Source: Luteibacter aegosomatissinici
GTDB lineage: Bacteria > Pseudomonadota > Gammaproteobacteria > Xanthomonadales > Rhodanobacteraceae
Assembly (NCBI RefSeq): GCF_023078495.1
Contig: NZ_CP095742.1
Coordinates: 3,720,001 to 3,784,000 of the forward strand
Direction of reading: 5' to 3'
Length of the DNA: 64,000 bases
Below the pieces are notes generated by a model. It saw only the letters and a list, made by a program, of their open reading frames with translations, was not told where the DNA came from and did not search any database. How positions within the stretch are numbered: the stretch's first letter is position 1; every line of letters starts with the position of its first letter. Both the position numbers and the translations under genes were made by a program. Of this stretch, positions 9,157 to 17,465 are shown one piece after another.

Positions 9157-9902
9157 TGGAAGAAGCTCCCCGCCAGGGTGCCAAGCAGCAAGGTCCAGCC
9201 GTCGACCAGCACGAACAGCATGATCTTGAACGGCAGCGAGATGATCATGGGCGAGACCATCATCATGCCCATGGACATGAGCATGGAGGCGACGACCAGA
9301 TCGATGATCAGGAACGGGATGAACAGCAGGAAGCCCATCTGGAACGCGGTCTTCAGCTCGCTGGTAACGAAGGCCGGCAGCGCCACGCGGTAGGGCACGG
9401 CTTCCTTGTCGGCGTACGGCTGCTCACCGGCCAGCTTGGTGAACAGCTGGAGATCGGGTTCCCGGGTCTGCTCGAGCATGAAGTGCTTGAACGGCGCGGC
9501 GGCGGCCGGCAGCGCATCCTGCACGCTCATCTGCCCATCCATGTACGGCTTCAGGCCGGCGTCGTACGCCTTGTTCAGCACCGGCGACATGACGAACAGG
9601 GTGAGGAACAGGGACAGGCCCAGGATCACCTGGTTCGGCGGCGTGCTGTTGGTGCCCAGCGCCTGGCGCAGGAAACCCAGCACGATAATGATGCGGGTGA
9701 ACGAGGTCATCATCAGCAGGATCGCCGGGAGGACCGTCAGCGCCGTCATCAGCGCCAGCATCTGGATGGATAGCGACCACTGCTGGCCGCCATTGGCGCC
9801 CGGCTGCACGTTCACCAGGGGGATGCCCGGCGGCTCGGCGGCGAAGGCGGCGTACGGGGCAAGGAGGAGGAGCAGGAACAGCCCCCACTTCAGGTACTTC
9901 AT
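9153..9902 (-). CDS. fliP: Flagellar export protein FliP
   Basis: Export-gate core subunit. The 249-residue product has an N-terminal signal-like segment ending near AAFAAEPPG, the motif [21 protein letters not shown], and C-terminal hydrophobic helices with [21 protein letters not shown] longer frame reaches into fliO, but the ATG at 9902 overlaps the fliO stop by 4 bases (ATGA) and gives the family start. Confidence 0.97.
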   Translation of the reverse strand: MKYLKWGLFLLLLLAPYAAFAAEPPGIPLVNVQPGANGGQQWSLSIQMLALMTALTVLPAILLMMTSFTRIIIVLGFLRQALGTNSTPPNQVILGLSLFLTLFVMSPVLNKAYDAGLKPYMDGQMSVQDALPAAAAPFKHFMLEQTREPDLQLFTKLAGEQPYADKEAVPYRVALPAFVTSELKTAFQMGFLLFIPFLIIDLVVASMLMSMGMMMVSPMIISLPFKIMLFVLVDGWTLLLGTLAGSFFQ

Positions 9903-10336
9903 GGACGCTTCCACTGGGAAAGGATGTCGCGGAAACCGCGGGGCGCCTGGCCGTCGAGTGGCGCGGCGTCTTCCTGGACCGGGGTATCGAGGACGTGCAG
10001 CGTGCGCAGGCCACCGGTCGGCGAAGCACCCACCAGCAGCTGCGTTCCGCCCACCTCGATCAGCATCACCTTTTCCTTGATGCCCACCGGCAGCGATTCG
10101 ATGACGCGGATCTTCCGGCCGCCCGGGCGGATACGGGCCTGGGCGCGGCGGCTGAGCCAGCCGACGAAGAAGATCAGCGCCACGACGCCCAGCAGGCTGA
10201 TGAGGACGCGGACCAGTTCCGCCCCTGAATCGACGGCTGGCGCGGCCACCGGCGCGGCCACCGGCGCGGCCACGGGGGCTGCCAGCAGGGCGCAAGGGAG
10301 GAAGCCACCCATCAGGGCAGCGGTGATGCGGCGCAT
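9899..10336 (-). CDS. fliO: Flagellar assembly protein FliO
   Basis: Accessory membrane protein that helps FliP assemble. The 145-residue product has an N-terminal signal-like segment, one membrane helix ([20 protein letters not shown]) and a cytoplasmic basic region. The periplasmic linker contains a repeated Val-Ala-Ala-Pro stretch coded by three 12-base units at 10239-10274. It overlaps fliP by 4 bases and starts 9 bases after fliN. Confidence 0.92.
   Translation of the reverse strand: MRRITAALMGGFLPCALLAAPVAAPVAAPVAAPAVDSGAELVRVLISLLGVVALIFFVGWLSRRAQARIRPGGRKIRVIESLPVGIKEKVMLIEVGGTQLLVGASPTGGLRTLHVLDTPVQEDAAPLDGQAPRGFRDILSQWKRP
10239..10274 (-). repeat. Three tandem 12-base units inside fliO
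   Basis: Three near-identical copies of GGCGCGGCCACC (plus strand; only the final base of the third differs) encode Val-Ala-Ala-Pro repeats in the FliO linker. Copy number could vary by slippage without changing the frame. Confidence 0.9.
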
Positions 10337-10345
10337 GGTCGGCCC

Positions 10346-10678
10346 TCAGCGGAGCTTGCGGACGCGTTCGGCCGGGCTGATCACGTCGGTCAGGCGGATG
10401 CCGAACTTCTCGTTGATCACCACCACCTCGCCATGGGCGACGAGGGTGCCGTTCACGAAGACGTCGAGCGGCTCGCCGGCAGCCCGGTCGAGTTCCACCA
10501 CCGAGCCCTGGTTGAGCTGGAGGAGGTTACGGATGCTGATCTTGGTACGGCCCACTTCCATGGCCATGGTGACCGGGACATCGAGGATGACATCGAGATT
10601 GACGTCGCTGCCCAGGCCCATGTTCTTGGTGAGATCGGCGGCGCCGTCGACGGGTTCGAGGATGGTGGGTTCGTTCAT
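10346..10678 (-). CDS. fliN: Flagellar motor switch protein FliN
   Basis: C-ring protein that forms the base of the motor switch with FliM. The SpoA domain covers most of the 110 residues ([28 protein letters not shown] through GIRLTDVIS). The frame extends to 10717, but a strong sigma-54 promoter at 10721-10736 would start RNA near 10711, downstream of that codon. The ATG at 10678 is therefore the start. In many bacteria fliN directly follows fliM; here 340 bases with a promoter and a palindromic repeat separate them. Confidence 0.95.
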   Translation of the reverse strand: MNEPTILEPVDGAADLTKNMGLGSDVNLDVILDVPVTMAMEVGRTKISIRNLLQLNQGSVVELDRAAGEPLDVFVNGTLVAHGEVVVINEKFGIRLTDVISPAERVRKLR

Positions 10679-10720
10679 GTCCGAGTATCCGGTGCGTTGC
10701 TGGGATGACGTACCCATGGA

Positions 10721-10736
10721 AGCAAACGGCGTGCCA
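10721..10736 (-). promoter_or_regulatory. Sigma-54 promoter of fliNOPQR-flhB
   Basis: On the minus strand the sequence reads TGGCACGCCGTTTGCT, with the invariant GG and GC exactly 10 bases apart and both -24 and -12 boxes at consensus. Expected transcription start is near 10711, about 33 bases before the fliN ATG. Confidence 0.88.
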
Positions 10737-10814
10737 TGCTTTTGGCACGTGGCGGAATGACGTTTTATCTTGCTGGTTCAGCAGCTTAACGAAGGTACAT
10801 ATTCGGCCGGATGT

Positions 10815-10877
10815 CGGTCACGGCGGAAACCTGACGCTCGACGGCAGTTAGTCACCGTGACGGTCAGTTGACGTCGT
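10815..10877. promoter_or_regulatory. GTCA/TGAC dyads upstream of the fliN promoter
   Basis: Within 63 bases are several GTCA or TGAC half-sites, including the dyads GTCACCGTGAC (10851-10861) and GTCAGTTGAC (10863-10872). They lie about 80-160 bases upstream of the sigma-54 promoter, where enhancer-binding activators normally sit. FleQ-type sites in pseudomonads are built from GTCA and TGAC half-sites, so an activator role is plausible but inferred. Confidence 0.45.
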
Positions 10878-10917
10878 AAAAACCCACCGGTGATCCGTGC
10901 GTGGTGCCGAAACAAAT

Positions 10918-10985
10918 GTAGGAGCGCGCTTGCGCGATTGGGTGCTCGCGGCGAGCACCCAATCGCGCGCAAGCGCGCTCCTACA
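10918..10985. repeat. REP-like palindrome between fliM and fliN
   Basis: A near-perfect inverted repeat with arms of about 32-34 bases. The outer part is the GTAGGAGCGCGCTTGCGCG element and the inner part is ATTGGGTGCTCGC and its complement. The outer element recurs at 25947, 55517 and 57951. In RNA it would fold into a very stable hairpin after fliM and could stop or protect the fliLM message. Confidence 0.85.
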
Positions 10986-11018
10986 GGAGGGGCCGGCGCG
11001 GGGGCCGGGCAACACCAA

Positions 11019-12035
11019 TCAGGCGGGTTCGGGGGTCGCGGTCGGCAGCGGGGCCGGCTTGACGCCCGATCGGCGCATGTGGCTTTCGAACTGCACGGCC
11101 TTGTTGCCAGCCGCGTTCGCCATGCGTCCGCGGAAAATAGGCACGTCTTCGGCAAAGACCGTCGCCAGGTCCGGCATGCTGATGGGGATGATGTCGCCCT
11201 TGCGCAGGTGAAGGAAGTCGCCGATGGTCAGGCGGGCCTCGGCCAGCATGGAGGTGACTTCGACCTCGGCGTCCAGGATTTCCTCGTGCAGGTTCTGGAT
11301 CCAGCGCTCATCGCGCTCTGCCCGGTCGCTCTGCACGCCGGCATCCAGCAACTCACGGATCGGCTCCACCATGGAATACGGAAGGGTCAGGTGGATTTCA
11401 CCACCGCCGCCGTCAAGCTCCACGTGGAAACGCGAGACGACCACCGTCTCGGTCGGGCTGACGATATTGGCGAACTGCGGATTGATCTCGGAATTCAGGA
11501 ACTCGAACTGCATCTTCAGCACCGGCGCCCAGGCCTCGGCCATGGCGCCGAACGCCTCGGCCAGCACGATCTGGATCACGCGATTTTCTGTCGGGGTGAA
11601 ATCCCGGCCTTCGATGCGCGCATGGAAACGGCCATCACCGCCGAAAAAGTTATCGATGACCGTAAATACCAGGCGCGGCTCGAACACCATGAGCGCGGTA
11701 CCGCGCAGGGGCTTGATGCGCACCAGGTTCAGGTTGCTCGGCACGGCCAGCGAATGGACGTACTCGTTGAACTTGGTCATCTTCACGCCCAGCACCGAGA
11801 CTTCGCACGACTTGCGCAGCACGTTGAACAGGTTGGCGCGGAAATAACGGGCGAAACGGTCATTGACCATTTCAAGGGTCGGCAGGCGCCCGCGAACAAT
11901 ACGGTCCTGCTGGGTGAAATCGTAATCGAGTATCGAGCCCGGGGGCGGCGGCGGCTCGAGTTCCGTTTCGACGGAACCGCCCTCCACGCCCGCCAGCAGG
12001 GCGTCGATTTCTTCCTGGGTGAGGATATCGCTCAT
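11019..12035 (-). CDS. fliM: Flagellar motor switch protein FliM
   Basis: C-ring protein that receives CheY-P. The N-terminal LTQEEIDALLAGV is the CheY-binding peptide, followed by the middle domain and a C-terminal SpoA domain; total 338 residues. The frame continues upstream over fliL, but the ATG at 12035 matches the family start exactly. It lies 16 bases after fliL and shares its promoter. Confidence 0.97.
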   Translation of the reverse strand: MSDILTQEEIDALLAGVEGGSVETELEPPPPPGSILDYDFTQQDRIVRGRLPTLEMVNDRFARYFRANLFNVLRKSCEVSVLGVKMTKFNEYVHSLAVPSNLNLVRIKPLRGTALMVFEPRLVFTVIDNFFGGDGRFHARIEGRDFTPTENRVIQIVLAEAFGAMAEAWAPVLKMQFEFLNSEINPQFANIVSPTETVVVSRFHVELDGGGGEIHLTLPYSMVEPIRELLDAGVQSDRAERDERWIQNLHEEILDAEVEVTSMLAEARLTIGDFLHLRKGDIIPISMPDLATVFAEDVPIFRGRMANAAGNKAVQFESHMRRSGVKPAPLPTATPEPA

Positions 12036-12051
12036 GGCCGGACGGCTCCCG

Positions 12052-12543
12052 TCACTGCATGATGAAGCTGGTGAAATACAGGGCATCGACGCCCGGGCGG
12101 CCAATCTTTTCCTTCAGCACGCGCTGGACTTCCGCCAGGGCAGCCGCCTGGAGCTTCTGCTTGCCCTTCACGTCGGAAAGCGATTTCACATCCTGGGCCG
12201 AAAACAGCATGAGCAGGGCGTTGCGGATCTCCGGATCGGCCTCTTTCGCGGCGGCGATCGCTTCCGGATCGTGCGACATGACGTTGACGCCGACCTGGAG
12301 GAAGCGCAGCGCGGCCTCGTCCTGGAAGTTAACGACGAAGGCCGGATCGAGCTGCAGGTAAACGGCAGGCTTGGCCTTGGCGGCATCCGCGGCGGCCTGT
12401 TCGGCGCTCTTCGGGTGGCCGCCCTTCAGCATGAAGAAAGCACCGCCGCCGCCAGCCGCCAGCACGAGGAGCGCGACGATGATCAGCAACTTGCCCTTGC
12501 CCTTCTTCTTAACGACTTCGCCTTCTTTCTTTGCCGTGGCCAT
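12052..12543 (-). CDS. fliL: Flagellar basal body-associated protein FliL
   Basis: Single-pass inner-membrane protein that surrounds the stator and supports torque. The 163 residues comprise a Lys-rich cytoplasmic start, one membrane helix (LLIIVALLVLAAGGGGAFFML) and a periplasmic domain containing YLQLDPAFVVNFQ. It is first in the fliLM unit with a sigma-54 promoter about 65 bases upstream. Confidence 0.94.
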   Translation of the reverse strand: MATAKKEGEVVKKKGKGKLLIIVALLVLAAGGGGAFFMLKGGHPKSAEQAAADAAKAKPAVYLQLDPAFVVNFQDEAALRFLQVGVNVMSHDPEAIAAAKEADPEIRNALLMLFSAQDVKSLSDVKGKQKLQAAALAEVQRVLKEKIGRPGVDALYFTSFIMQ

Positions 12544-12608
12544 GCGGGTGAAACCTCATTGATGCGGATGCGTTGTGTGGCTGGCCCCCTGGGCCCCGCA
12601 GGTATTGT

Positions 12609-12624
12609 TGCAAGCGGCGTGCCA
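12609..12624 (-). promoter_or_regulatory. Sigma-54 promoter of fliLM
   Basis: On the minus strand TGGCACGCCGCTTGCA matches the -24/-12 consensus with GG-N10-GC spacing. It is nearly identical to the fliN promoter. Predicted start is near 12599, giving a leader of roughly 55 bases. Confidence 0.88.
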
Positions 12625-12691
12625 TGAAGCACAGTAGGTGAGAGGCCAGCCCAACCCGCATTTCAAAGCGTTTTTCGGCCAACGGCACGTA

Positions 12692-12750
12692 TTGACGTGG
12701 TTGGCGGAAAATTGACGCGTGACGTCATTACGTCACGCCCGTGAGTCACG
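12692..12750. promoter_or_regulatory. TGACG/CGTCA repeats upstream of the fliL promoter
   Basis: TTGACG occurs twice (near 12692 and 12712), followed by an inverted repeat GCGTGACG (12717-12724), TCATTA, CGTCACGC (12731-12738), and another GTCACG. The cluster lies 70-140 bases upstream of the sigma-54 promoter, partly over the fliK stop. An activator site is inferred; the arrangement differs from the GTCA-N-TGAC dyads near fleQ. Confidence 0.4.
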
Positions 12751-13933
12751 CCACCTCATCCACCAGGCCGCGAGACACGCGCGAGGTAGCGGCGGTCACC
12801 AGCGTATCGGCGCCGGTTTCGGCTTGGCCGGCCGTGCCGCCCTGCCCCTGCCCCGGGTTGCCGCCATTCTGTTGCTGCGCGCCGCCCTGGTTGACCTCGG
12901 CGTTACCGAGCGAAAGGCCGTGGTGCGCCAGCATGCTGTCCAGGTTGGAGAGCGTCTGCTGCACGGCATGCACGGCCGCCGGGTGCTGCGCCATGATCGC
13001 CACGTTCACCTTGCCCCCATCGACGTTCACGCGCACATCCATGCTGCCCAGCTCTTCCGGGTGCAACTTGATGCGCGCTTCCTTCACGTCACCGGCGGCC
13101 GAACTCATCCACGAAATCTGCTCACCCAGTTCCTGGGAGAACTGCGGCGATGTGGCTGCCTGCGTGGCCTGCAACTGCACCGGGCCGTTGGCCTGGCTCG
13201 CCTGGCCTGCATGCGCGAGCGGCATGGGGCTGGCAGCCGTCAGGTCCGCGGTCTTTGCGTCATCCTTGCCCGCATGCGTCGTGGCGCCCTCGGTAGCCAA
13301 CAACGTTGCGAACGGCGAGGCGGCGACTGCCGCGGTATCGCCCGCGCCCGCGGTAGCCGCAGGTAGTGCATTCAAACCGCCGTCCTTTGCGGCGGCCGCC
13401 GCATCGGCCGGTTCACCCTTGCCGCCCGTGAGGGCCGCCAGGGCTTCCGCAGGGTTGCCGGTGGCAACGCCCTTGGCAGCCCCAAGCGCCGCTGCAGCCA
13501 CCTGGGTGACCTGCACCGGCACACCGATAAGCGCGAGCATGGAGGACGCCAACGATGTGTCGCCCGAGCCGTTGGTATCGTCCTTGGCGTCGGCATCGTC
13601 ATCCTTATCCGTCGAGGCGTCATCGCCCTTCGTGCCCGACGCCTTGCTGGCCGGCTTATCCGCAGGGGCTTTCGCTTCGTTTTTCGTGTCCGAATCCCGA
13701 TGGTTAGCCGCCGGCTTATGGGTATCGGATGCGTTGTGGGTGGCCGCCGCGGTGTGCGTCGCGGTCTGCTGATGCGTTTCCGCGCGCGCCGCGTCCAGTG
13801 CATGGTCGAAGCCATTGCGCGCCGTGGTCGCGTCGTTCGCCGACGCGCCCTGGGTCGACGCGTTTCCGGTCGACGAGGTATGCGTGGCAGCCGTGGGCCG
13901 GGCCGCGTTGAGGAGAAGCGAAGCGTTGTTCAT
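12746..13933 (-). CDS. fliK: Flagellar hook-length control protein FliK
   Basis: Secreted ruler protein that measures the hook and triggers the FlhB switch. The 395-residue product has a long low-complexity Ala/Thr/Asp/Lys-rich region, then the conserved C-terminal domain (ARIKLHPEELGSMDVRVNVDGGKVNV) and a Gly/Gln tail. The frame extends to 14176 over fliJ, but the ATG at 13933 is 49 bases after fliJ and gives a typical start. The N-terminal part is likely to vary quickly between strains. Confidence 0.93.
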   Translation of the reverse strand: MNNASLLLNAARPTAATHTSSTGNASTQGASANDATTARNGFDHALDAARAETHQQTATHTAAATHNASDTHKPAANHRDSDTKNEAKAPADKPASKASGTKGDDASTDKDDDADAKDDTNGSGDTSLASSMLALIGVPVQVTQVAAAALGAAKGVATGNPAEALAALTGGKGEPADAAAAAKDGGLNALPAATAGAGDTAAVAASPFATLLATEGATTHAGKDDAKTADLTAASPMPLAHAGQASQANGPVQLQATQAATSPQFSQELGEQISWMSSAAGDVKEARIKLHPEELGSMDVRVNVDGGKVNVAIMAQHPAAVHAVQQTLSNLDSMLAHHGLSLGNAEVNQGGAQQQNGGNPGQGQGGTAGQAETGADTLVTAATSRVSRGLVDEVA

Positions 13934-13982
13934 GCGTTTGGCTCGATAGGGTCGATCGACGGGAGGCGTAGCGTGGCGCACG

Positions 13983-14417
13983 TCATGCCTCCCGCCTTGG
14001 GGTACGGCGGTACTGGGAGCGTTCGTCGGCTTGTTCCTGCTCCCGGCGATCCTGGGTCTTGCGTTCCTGTTCGCGATACTTTGCGGTAACCGAATCCAGT
14101 GCCTTCGCGCGGCCGCGCGCCTCGGCCCAGTCGCCACGCGCACGCTCGAGGGCGCGCTCGCGGCGCTGCACCTCACCCAACTGCTGCACGATGGCCATGT
14201 CGATCTTCTGCAGGAACTGCTGCCGGTTGAGCAGCTCGGCGACGCCTATGCCCGAAGGCATCTCGGCGTATTCATTACGGTAGCGGCGTAATTCCGCGAG
14301 CTGCTGCTCGGCATCGGCCACGGCGCGCTGCTGCACGGCCAATGCACGCGTCGCCTCCTCCGCCTTCTCCGCGGCAAGGTCCACGACGGGCTGCAGGCGG
14401 TCGGCACGGGACGGCAT
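13983..14417 (-). CDS. fliJ: Flagellar export protein FliJ
   Basis: Coiled-coil central stalk of the export ATPase. The 144 residues are almost wholly charged helix with heptad character (AEKAEEATRALAVQQRAVAD...). The ATG overlaps the fliI stop by one base (TGATG). Confidence 0.92.
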   Translation of the reverse strand: MPSRADRLQPVVDLAAEKAEEATRALAVQQRAVADAEQQLAELRRYRNEYAEMPSGIGVAELLNRQQFLQKIDMAIVQQLGEVQRRERALERARGDWAEARGRAKALDSVTAKYREQERKTQDRREQEQADERSQYRRTPRREA

Positions 14418-15778
14418 CAGCTGGCCTTCGCGGCGTCGACAAGGCCGGCTTCGGCCTCATCGAGGTAAACAGGGACATCGGTTTCCTGCTGCAGGAAGGC
14501 TGACAACCTGGGGTAAAGCGCGATGGCCTCGTCGGTCCGCGGATCGCTGCCCTGCTTGTAGGCGCCCACGGCGATGAGGTCGCGTTGCTGGCGATACGCC
14601 GAATACACCTGGCGGAAACGTTGCGCCGCACGCATGTGATCCTTGCTCACCACCGAGTGCATCACGCGGCTGATCGACGCTTCGATATCGATGGCCGGGT
14701 AATGCCCCGCCTCGGCCAGATCGCGCGAGAGCACGATGTGGCCGTCGAGAATCGCGCGCGCAGAGTCGGCGATCGGATCGTGCCGGTAATCGTCGCCCTC
14801 GGTAAGCACGGTGTAGAACGCGGTGATCGAACCGCGGCCTTGCGCATCGTTTCCCGCACGCTCGACCAGCGCGGGCAGCATGGCGAACACGGACGGCGGA
14901 TAACCCTTGGTGGCCGGCGGCTCGCCGATGGCGAGTGCGATCTCACGCTGGGCCTGGGCGTAGCGGGTCAGCGAATCCATCAGGAGCAGCACTTTCAGGC
15001 CCTGGTCGCGGAAATGCTCCGCTACCGCGGTGGCCACCTGGGCGCCCCGCAAACGCGAAAGTGGCGGCGCATCGGCGGGCGCGGCAATGACCACGGCGCG
15101 GCGACGGCCCTCTTCACCCAGCGTGTGGTCGACGAATTCCTTGACTTCGCGGCCACGCTCGCCGATCAGGCCCACCACGACCACGTCAGCGTTGGTGAAG
15201 CGCGTCATCATGCCCATGAGCGTGGATTTGCCCACGCCCGAGCCTGCGAACAAGCCAATACGCTGGCCTCGCCCTACGGTGAGCAGCGAATTGATGGCGC
15301 GAACGCCGGTATCGAGCGGCGTATCGATGGGCTGGCGCAGCATGGGGTTGATCGGATCCCGGCGCAGCGGCGCACGGTCACGCGCAAGCAGCGGGCCCAT
15401 GCCATCCAGCGGCACACCATCCGGGCCGATGACCCGGCCCAGCAGCGAGTCCCCCACGGGGATACCGGAGACAGAGGCGACTGGCGTCACCCGGGCGTTC
15501 GGGAGCACGCCGTGCATCTCGCCCGTGGGCATCAGCAACAGGCGGCCATCGGAAAACCCCACCACCTCGGTTTCCAGCTGCTTGCCATCGGCACCGGCCA
15601 CCATGCAACGCGAGCCTACAGGGGCCTCGCAGCCCACGGCCTCGAGCGTAAGGCCCACCACGCGGCGCAGCTTACCCTCCGCCTGCAACGGGCGAACCCG
15701 CTCGACGTTTGCGCGCTGCACGGCCAGTGCATCGCGCCAGTGCGCGGTACGGGTGGCCTTGTGATTCTCGGCGTTCAC
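14417..15778 (-). CDS. fliI: Flagellum-specific export ATPase FliI
   Basis: ATPase that energises flagellar protein export. Walker A GSGVGKST is at residues 179-186; [17 protein letters not shown] carries Walker B and is the F1-beta-like signature. 453 residues, full length. GTG start at 15778, overlapping the fliH stop by 4 bases. Confidence 0.98.
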   Translation of the reverse strand: MNAENHKATRTAHWRDALAVQRANVERVRPLQAEGKLRRVVGLTLEAVGCEAPVGSRCMVAGADGKQLETEVVGFSDGRLLLMPTGEMHGVLPNARVTPVASVSGIPVGDSLLGRVIGPDGVPLDGMGPLLARDRAPLRRDPINPMLRQPIDTPLDTGVRAINSLLTVGRGQRIGLFAGSGVGKSTLMGMMTRFTNADVVVVGLIGERGREVKEFVDHTLGEEGRRRAVVIAAPADAPPLSRLRGAQVATAVAEHFRDQGLKVLLLMDSLTRYAQAQREIALAIGEPPATKGYPPSVFAMLPALVERAGNDAQGRGSITAFYTVLTEGDDYRHDPIADSARAILDGHIVLSRDLAEAGHYPAIDIEASISRVMHSVVSKDHMRAAQRFRQVYSAYRQQRDLIAVGAYKQGSDPRTDEAIALYPRLSAFLQQETDVPVYLDEAEAGLVDAAKAS

Positions 15779-16452
15779 GGTGAAACAACCTCGCCCGCCT
15801 CATCGCCTTCGGCATCATCGGCGATCTGCCCGGTGAGAACGCTATCGATCACGGCCACCAGGCGGGTGCGCACGCGTGCATCGAGCCGCGAGTGCTCGCT
15901 TTCCAGACGTACATCGCCGCGCTCGAGCGCAGCGTCGTCAACGATGCTGCCTTCGTGATCCACCGCGGAGCGGTGCTCGCGAACCAGCGCGGCATCGGCC
16001 GGGTTCAGGTGGATTTTCAGGTGGCGCGAACCCGCCGGCAGCACGTCAACGGCCTGGTGCACCACATCAAGGATTTTTTCGGGGCGGGTTGCAATGTCGT
16101 AGCCCAGCACGCGCTCGGCAATAAGCGTCGCTAGCGCGGCCAGATCGCCTGCCACATCGTTATCAAGTTCCGCGAACGGGCGCTCTACGGCGGCAAACAG
16201 CGCATCCAGGCGCGCGACGTGCGCGGCAAGCTCGCGCTTGGCCATCGCCCGGCCTTCATTCAGGCCCGCGTTGAAACCCTCTTCGCGCGCCTGGCGCTCG
16301 ATGGCTTCGATTTCGGCAACCGTCGGGCGATGGGGGACATCGTCTTCCTCGGCCTCATCCGCATGCTGCACCGGTACGCCCCCGACAACGGGCAGCTCCC
16401 AGCGCTCGAACTGGTCGACGCGTTCACGCGAGAGGATAGAGGTAAGGCTCAT
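15775..16452 (-). CDS. fliH: Flagellar export regulator FliH
   Basis: Binds and regulates FliI and links it to the C-ring. The 225 residues include an acidic N-terminal region, a coiled-coil section ([21 protein letters not shown]...) and the C-terminal V-type stator-like domain. Overlaps fliG by 1 base and fliI by 4. Confidence 0.93.
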   Translation of the reverse strand: MSLTSILSRERVDQFERWELPVVGGVPVQHADEAEEDDVPHRPTVAEIEAIERQAREEGFNAGLNEGRAMAKRELAAHVARLDALFAAVERPFAELDNDVAGDLAALATLIAERVLGYDIATRPEKILDVVHQAVDVLPAGSRHLKIHLNPADAALVREHRSAVDHEGSIVDDAALERGDVRLESEHSRLDARVRTRLVAVIDSVLTGQIADDAEGDEAGEVVSP

Positions 16453-17465
16453 CAGACGAATTCTTCCCCGCCGCCAGCGAGATTGATCTGGCCCGCATCA
16501 GCCAGGCGGCGCGCGGTAGCCAGCACTTCTTTCTGCGCCGCATCCACTTCGGACAGGCGTACGGGGCCCTTCACTTCCAGGTCGTCGCGCAACATATCCG
16601 CGGCGCGCTTGGACATGTTGGCGAAGATCTTTTCACGGATTGCCGCATCGGCGCCCTTCAGCGCGGTAATGAGGCGCGCCGACGGCACTTCACGCAGGAG
16701 CACCTGCATGCTGCGGTCATCCAGTTCAGCCAGGTCATCGAAGACGAACATGAGTTCTTCGATGCGATCGCCCAGGCCGGTATCAATGCCACGGATCGAG
16801 CTCATCAGCTCGGCCTCGCGCGAGGTTTCCATCGCGTTGAGGATATCGGCCGCTGCCTTGAGGCCACCGACCGTCGCCGACTTCAGCTTGTTCGAGTTGC
16901 CGGAGAACTGGCGTTCCATGATCTCATCGAGTTCATTCAGCGCATGCGGCTGCACGCCATCGAGCGTGGCGATACGCATCACCACGTCGCTGCGCGTACG
17001 TGCCGGCAGGTACCCGATCACTTCCGCGGCCTGGTCAGGCTCGAGGTGCGCCAGCACCAGGGCGATGATCTGCGGGTGTTCCTGGCTGATCATTTCGCCA
17101 ATGGCGCGGCTTTCCATCCACTTCAACGACTCCAGACCCTTGCTGCTGCGACCCAGGAGAATGCGGTCGATAAGGCCGCCCGCTTTGTTCTCGCCCAGGG
17201 CGTTCACCAGGATCCGGCGAATGTAATCTTCGGTACCCACGCCAATGGCGGTGTGCTGGCCCACGTCTTCCTGGAGCTTGGTGAGGACGACCTCCACTTG
17301 CTCCTTCGAGACGTTCTTCAGCTGCGCCATGGCGGTACCCACCGCCTGCACATCACGCGCACCGAGGTGCTTGAGGATGTTGGCGGCGTCTTCCTCACCC
17401 AGGGTGAGTAGAAGGATCGCGGCCTTCTGTGCGCCCGTCAGGGCCTCTTTGGACTCAGCCGCCAT
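16452..17465 (-). CDS. fliG: Flagellar motor switch protein FliG
   Basis: Rotor protein that contacts the stator. The 337 residues show the three FliG regions; the conserved LTGAQKAAILLLTLGEEDAA start and MFVFDDLAELDDRSMQVLLREV middle/C-terminal segment are visible. It overlaps the end of fliF by 11 bases. Confidence 0.97.
   Translation of the reverse strand: MAAESKEALTGAQKAAILLLTLGEEDAANILKHLGARDVQAVGTAMAQLKNVSKEQVEVVLTKLQEDVGQHTAIGVGTEDYIRRILVNALGENKAGGLIDRILLGRSSKGLESLKWMESRAIGEMISQEHPQIIALVLAHLEPDQAAEVIGYLPARTRSDVVMRIATLDGVQPHALNELDEIMERQFSGNSNKLKSATVGGLKAAADILNAMETSREAELMSSIRGIDTGLGDRIEELMFVFDDLAELDDRSMQVLLREVPSARLITALKGADAAIREKIFANMSKRAADMLRDDLEVKGPVRLSEVDAAQKEVLATARRLADAGQINLAGGGEEFV

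Noticed and set aside
10679..10717. Upstream extension of FliN to 10717
   Set aside because: The sigma-54 promoter at 10721-10736 would start RNA inside or after this stretch, so the codons cannot all be translated.
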